Positions 41,364-45,488 of a DNA stretch of 45,488 bases are shown one piece after another; position 1 is the stretch's first letter, and the number at the start of each line of letters is the position of its first letter. The DNA is from Coemansia sp. RSA 1804 (lineage: Eukaryota > Kickxellomycota > Kickxellomycetes > Kickxellales > Kickxellaceae). Both the position numbers and the translations under genes were made by a program. The notes under the pieces are model-generated. The model had not been told where the DNA came from. It was given only the letters and a program-made list of their open reading frames with translations, and did not search any database. The DNA is taken from assembly GCA_027578815.1 (NCBI GenBank), contig JANBTH010000049.1:1-45488 (forward strand), read 5' to 3'.

Positions 41364-43883
41364 CTAGTCAAAACATGCTTTTTTTGCTATTCGTGCGTAT
41401 TTGTCAAGGGCTTTCATCATCTTTTGAGAAGTAGAATTCGCATATTTTACACGCTTCTCAAAAGGATCTATAAGCTCTGATGGGGCTGTATCCCTCGTAA
41501 TATAAACAAACGAATCCAGTTCGCTATCTGAGGAGTCGGCATTAGCCATTTCATGCTTATTCCTCTTCAAAAACCCTCCGCGAAACATATCATCTTCATA
41601 ATCGTCAACAAGGATAAAGCGCAGCCTGTGCACCAAAGACGAGAGAAACTGTCCTCTCTTAAGCAAAGGATCCATCTTTGGATCGAATTCACAGGTTACT
41701 TCGGAAAATTGACTGACCGATTCTAAATGCATACGCTTTTCCTGAGCTCTACTGGTCATATCTCCTACCAGCCATTTGTCAATTTGAGGATGTTTAGCGA
41801 CTCGGTTGGCTGTTGTTGTAGCCTGGTTCAGCCCAAAAACACCAAACCAGCATAGCATGTATATAACCGACTCCCAGTCGTCAAGCGCAGTTCTGCGATG
41901 CTTGCTGCCTTCAAGATTGGCGACGCTCATAAAGGGAAGCGTGCCAGTGCGCTCAGCGTGCGGTTGCCCGTTTTCCACGCTGCCTCGAATAGCGTGGTCA
42001 AAATCTATCAGCATGCCTTGAATCATCCCGGCCTTATCTCTGGTGAAAAGAATGTTATTTGGCGAGATATCTCTGTGCAGGACATCGCAATGACGGAGAA
42101 TCGCATCGTGGCAACGCATTGCATCGGCCATGACAATGACCAGCTCGTGAACCGATGTCAGTTCTCTTAGCGGCTTACCGACAGGCGACATTGCAATGCG
42201 CTTGTGGACTCTGATGGGTATTTCTCTGTCCGTGCTATTTCTGTCCAGACGACTGAGAATGTTTCTTGTCGTATCTTCAAAGAGCTCATCGGCTTCGTGA
42301 TTTAGCTTGATCCTTACCAGTCCACCTGCTTCCAAACGTGGATACAGACCATGCAACTCGTCAATGGCGCCAAGAGTGTCTCGGATTTTGCGCAGATAGC
42401 CAATCTCATCGCGTGAACAGTCTCCCAGCTCATCCCCGACTTCTGGCCATGCGTCCTTTATAATAAAGTTTCCTTCTAGAAACTCAATTGGGTTATCGCC
42501 GCTCGGCTTCTCAGCGGTGGCGACAAAGCATCGAGTATGGCGGCCAAACAGCCGATCGGCGGTAAGCATCATAATGTGGCTGTAGAATGTCTTGTAACCT
42601 GTTGACTCTGTAGTCATATTGTTACTGCATTCTGGACCTTCAATAGGAACCTTGATTTCCCAGCATCCATGCTCATCAGTAAATGTAAGTGACGTGTCGT
42701 ATCCCAGAACATGCTCTTCGCAAAACGACCAGTTGACCAAAAGCCCAGCAAGCTTGGCGCAGTCTTCGCTGACGACCATATCAATACTCGGCGAAGCCAT
42801 GGCATAGTTTGGACCAAAAGCACACACCTGGACCTGCGTTCCGCAAACAACCACTCCCCAGGCAAACCGCCGGTTGTGCTGAGTCTCGTAGATCTTGCGT
42901 GTGTAGCGAAACAGCTGAACATATGCCTTGTCAAAGTTTGTGCGCGTATTCGACTGCTTTGCTTCGACCACCAGCAGTAGATCGGCATAGCGGACTCCTT
43001 CCTTTGCACTAGTTCTGTGCGCTGCTTCTTTGCCCTTGCCAGAACCCTCGTCATAAACAATAGTGTCAACTGGTCTGTGTTTCAATCCAATATCAATGCG
43101 CTCGCTGTCATCGGCATCACTGCACATAAAGTCAGTCTGGCTTGCTGGAAGAATGAGCCTTGAAGGCTGAACCGCACCATCGTCGTTCAGAGTATTGCTT
43201 TCTGACGATAACTGCTGGATGCGAAGAGCAACATGACGCACAATCTCACAGAATCCAACGTAGACGTCTCTTTCCTTGATGTTGGCTGTTGCGTCCAAAC
43301 GTAGCTTGTAGAAACCATCAAGGTTTTGAAGAGACACGTCTGAAGACAGCCCCTTGGATATCTGTGCTGCAATGAAATCCGCTGCGCCCTTTCTTTCCTG
43401 GTCTACAGGACAAGCCATGTTCAATACGCCCTCGACATCTCTCACAAGATATGCATCAACATCGTCCTGAGCCTCGTTTTCGCGTATTGATTTTATATGC
43501 TCTGAAGAAACACCACGCGAGGTGACAGAGCGCGAATGGCCAATGCTGCCTTTAACCGGTGTGCTTCCTCCTACCAATCGAAAGCTATGTGAAGCATGGT
43601 TTTTGTCTGCTAACGCTAAAACGGTTTGTAAGGAGAGGATAAGTGCGAAGGAGGTTAGTTAATGAAAGCGTGCCGGTAAAGTGAAAAACGTCTATTTGCC
43701 AATTTATCTGCATAGCTTTGTCAACGGAACTATAGCAAGTATTCAAGGTAAACACTTACCAGCACTGCTGTTGGCGTTGGAATCTGCCAAGGGCTGTTGT
43801 CCAGGTTTGTTCCCGCGTTTGCTTCTTTTGGTAGGGGTTGTGTTTTGGCTGGATATGTGGTGCTTGTTTGAGCCTGTTGTCAT
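41364..43883 (-). CDS. FunK1-type fungal protein kinase, two exons
   Basis: Exons 43883-43760 and 43606-41364 join across a 153-bp intron (GTAAGT...GCAG, phase 1) into 788 residues. Without the splice the long frame would start at a non-ATG codon. The N-terminal half has the FunK1 pre-kinase region with RYADLLLVVEAKQSN (about 243-257), a VxExK pattern like the PD-(D/E)xK fold. Next comes RFAWGVVVCGTQVQVCAFGP. The kinase half has RIAMSPVGKPLRELTS, the catalytic loop LHRDISPNNILF (about 550), LIDFDHA (about 574) where ordinary kinases have DFG, GTLPFMSVANL and a DDWESVIYMLCW helix typical of the family. FunK1 kinases are widely expanded in fungi and their targets are mostly unknown. The gene stands 3.8 kb from the broken FunK1 on the same strand; they are family members but diverged. 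A truncated LINE lies just upstream of its promoter. Confidence 0.88.
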
Positions 43884-43919
43884 TATTCAAAGAAATTGAG
43901 TAAATTCCTACATTTGGGC

Positions 43920-43927
43920 ATTATATA
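43920..43927 (-). promoter_or_regulatory. TATA-like element of FunK1 gene
   Basis: On the minus strand tatataat lies 37 bases before the ATG at 43883, close to core-promoter spacing with a very short 5'UTR. It is supported only by position. Confidence 0.35.
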
Positions 43928-44000
43928 CAAGAGAAAAGAGCATGGAAGGGAAAGGAGAAGAGAAAGAGACTAAACATAGAAAAAAACTCTCACTTTCCCA

Positions 44001-45488
44001 GAGCTTGTTTACGTTAAAAGAAACCAGCATCCGCAGTATAATCAGATTACAGCGCTTGGTATTAATTTGCTGGATCTTGATCCCAGAGTAGGTCCTCGAT
44101 TCCGCAATTTTATCCAGTGCTTATATGCCAAGGCACAGACAGCGGTAAAGAGTTCTATAAGTATATCACCATGGTTCCCAGTCCGGCAAGGGCTGCGACA
44201 AGGAGATCCACTCTCACCACTACTGTATAATGTAGTTGCTGAACCGCTGTTGTGCTACTTGCACAAAAACCTCAAGGGATTACCACTAGAGAATTATGAT
44301 TTTAGAGCAATAGCATTTGCAGATGACATTGCACTGGCAGTGAGCTCAGAGGAGGATGTAACAACCTTCCAAAGAGCGTTTGCACTACATGCATCAGCAT
44401 CTAACGCACGCTTAAACAAAGACAAAACAGAAGTGCTTAGAATAGGCAACCCAACTTTTACATTGCCATTCGATATCCACGAAATGCCCATTCGGTACCT
44501 GGGTATACTCTTTGACTCAAATGGTGTTGTGACCCATACGATGGAAGAATACCTACTATTGAAAATATCCAGCCAGATAGCAAACTGGAAGGGTAGGACA
44601 TTGTCACTGTGGGGACGAGTGCTCTTAGCGAACAGCGTTTTACTGGCCAAAATGTGGTTTGCTGCACACATCGTTCCATTATCTGAGGAGTTCGTAAGAC
44701 AGGTGCAGACTATAGTGAACCAGTTTATGTGGAATTCCAAAAGAAGTCAGGTATAATATGGAATAGCAATAATGCAAAAGAGAAAGGAAGGCCTGGGTCT
44801 ACTTTCTATCCGAAAACATACAGTGGCCACTTTTGGTTCTTGGCTGGCTGCAGCATGGCGTACAAAACAGTCTACATGATGGGAACATATAGCTCGTTTC
44901 TTGCTACAATCCACCATCGCGCATAGTGCTTCAGCCACTGCGATATACACAGGTATGAGCAGACGCACTGGGGACAAGTGCATAGACAAGTTTTGGAGAC
45001 ATTCGCTTAACGTTTTGTATGAACTGGATGGTAAGGCAGTGGTTTCAGAGAACTCAGCTTCAGTATCGGTACTGGCGCACCTCCCACTCAAACATCCTTG
45101 GGTGTGCTCCGAGTTCACCGTTTCTTACCAAACAGAACGTGAAATGCGACGACAAGGGATCAGAACCCTTTCTGACTTGGTCATGCCCACAGCTGACGGC
45201 GAGAGTATAGTGCTACAGAATTCTGTACTCCATACAAAGCTAAAAAAAGGCACTAGAGCGTGGGCATATTACCTTTACTTCAGCTACATTGGCATGCCTG
45301 GCCAAGGCTACCAACGTTGATCCGACAGATGACATACATGTGAGAAATACTCTCCGTATGGTAGGCGTACCTCTCCACGATTACAAACCTAGCGTAGGCC
45401 GCTTATATCGACAACAAGAGAAGGAAACATCTGCAAATCTTGAGCAGTGGAGACAGGCCCTGGTAGCAGGGCAAGAAATGCCAGTATC
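44001..45488 (+). mobile_element. 5'-truncated, decayed LINE (non-LTR retrotransposon) reverse transcriptase
   Basis: In one plus-strand frame from about 44001 the sequence shows late RT motifs: FRNFIQCLYAKAQTAV, VRQGLRQGDPLSPLLYNVVA, IAFADDIALAV (the catalytic FADD, a variant of YADD), RLNKDKTEVL, IRYLGILFD and the thumb-like WKGRTLSLWGRVLLANSVL. The earlier RT motifs, the endonuclease and ORF1 are missing, which is the usual 5' truncation of LINE insertions. In-frame stops at 44754-44756 (TAA) and 44877-44879 (TGA) interrupt it. A frame change near 45270-45300 carries the reading on to VGVPLHDYKPSVGRLYRQQ at the right edge. The element continues beyond the window. The clade (L1/Tad-like) is a guess. 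Confidence 0.88.

Noticed and set aside
43576..43606. A shorter single-exon FunK1 start near 43577
   Set aside because: That codon is TTG. The upstream exon with an ATG and a perfect GTAAGT...GCAG intron explains the N terminus better.
1..45488. tRNA, rRNA or CRISPR features
   Set aside because: No B-box-like GGTTCGA context with a foldable cloverleaf, no rRNA-like block and no regularly spaced repeats were seen by eye. A covariance search would be decisive.

Overview
This window looks like nuclear DNA of a filamentous, early-diverging fungus. The evidence is spliceosomal introns of roughly 100-250 bp with GT...AG ends, pyrimidine-rich promoters, and a fungal gene set (SEY1, AP180-type endocytic adaptor, UNC93-like transporter, FunK1 kinases, GNAT, SDR and MDR enzymes). 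The large F-box-like/leucine-rich family and the overall style suggest Kickxellomycotina (Coemansia-like). That placement is an inference from gene style and was not tested by a search. No tRNA, rRNA, CRISPR array or bacterial-type operon was seen.

Layout. 1-3486 is mostly non-coding, with a possible LINE scrap at the extreme left edge. 3487-4863 is an UNC93-like membrane transporter. 5432-8391 is SEY1, the ER-fusion GTPase, in three exons. 8496-10109 (minus) and 10955-12541 (plus) are two divergently transcribed members of one F-box-like family. 12612-12843 is a decayed, inverted, internally deleted copy of the oxidoreductase that follows at 13955-14989. 15131-16531 (minus) is a secreted, membrane-anchored trypsin-fold protein that has lost its catalytic residues. 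17439-18449 is a GNAT acetyltransferase. 18503-20281 (minus) is a coiled-coil protein with a CC1-box-like N terminus. 22798-27273 is a large WDR44-like WD40 protein. 28090-30701 is an AP180/CALM-type clathrin adaptor in four exons. 31161-32816 is the third F-box-like gene. 33710-34789 (SDR) and 34856-36091 (minus, alpha/beta hydrolase) converge. From about 36.1 kb to the right end the window is accessory: a broken FunK1 kinase with a hairpin-bearing insertion (37248-39548), an intact two-exon FunK1 kinase (41364-43883, minus) and a 5'-truncated, decayed LINE reverse transcriptase (about 44001-45488).

How genes fit together. Several are housekeeping membrane-traffic genes: SEY1 (ER shape), AP180-like (clathrin endocytosis), WDR44-like (Rab/endosome-type WD40) and the coiled-coil protein (possible dynein adaptor). 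They are neighbours rather than an operon, since each has its own promoter. Between them sit fast-evolving families (F-box-like, FunK1, pseudo-protease) in visibly AT-richer sequence. SEY1, one F-box-like gene, the SDR and the hydrolase are strongly GC-rich, especially at third codon positions. This composition mosaic, with the duplication and decay at 12.6-13.5 kb and 37-45 kb, is the main structural theme.
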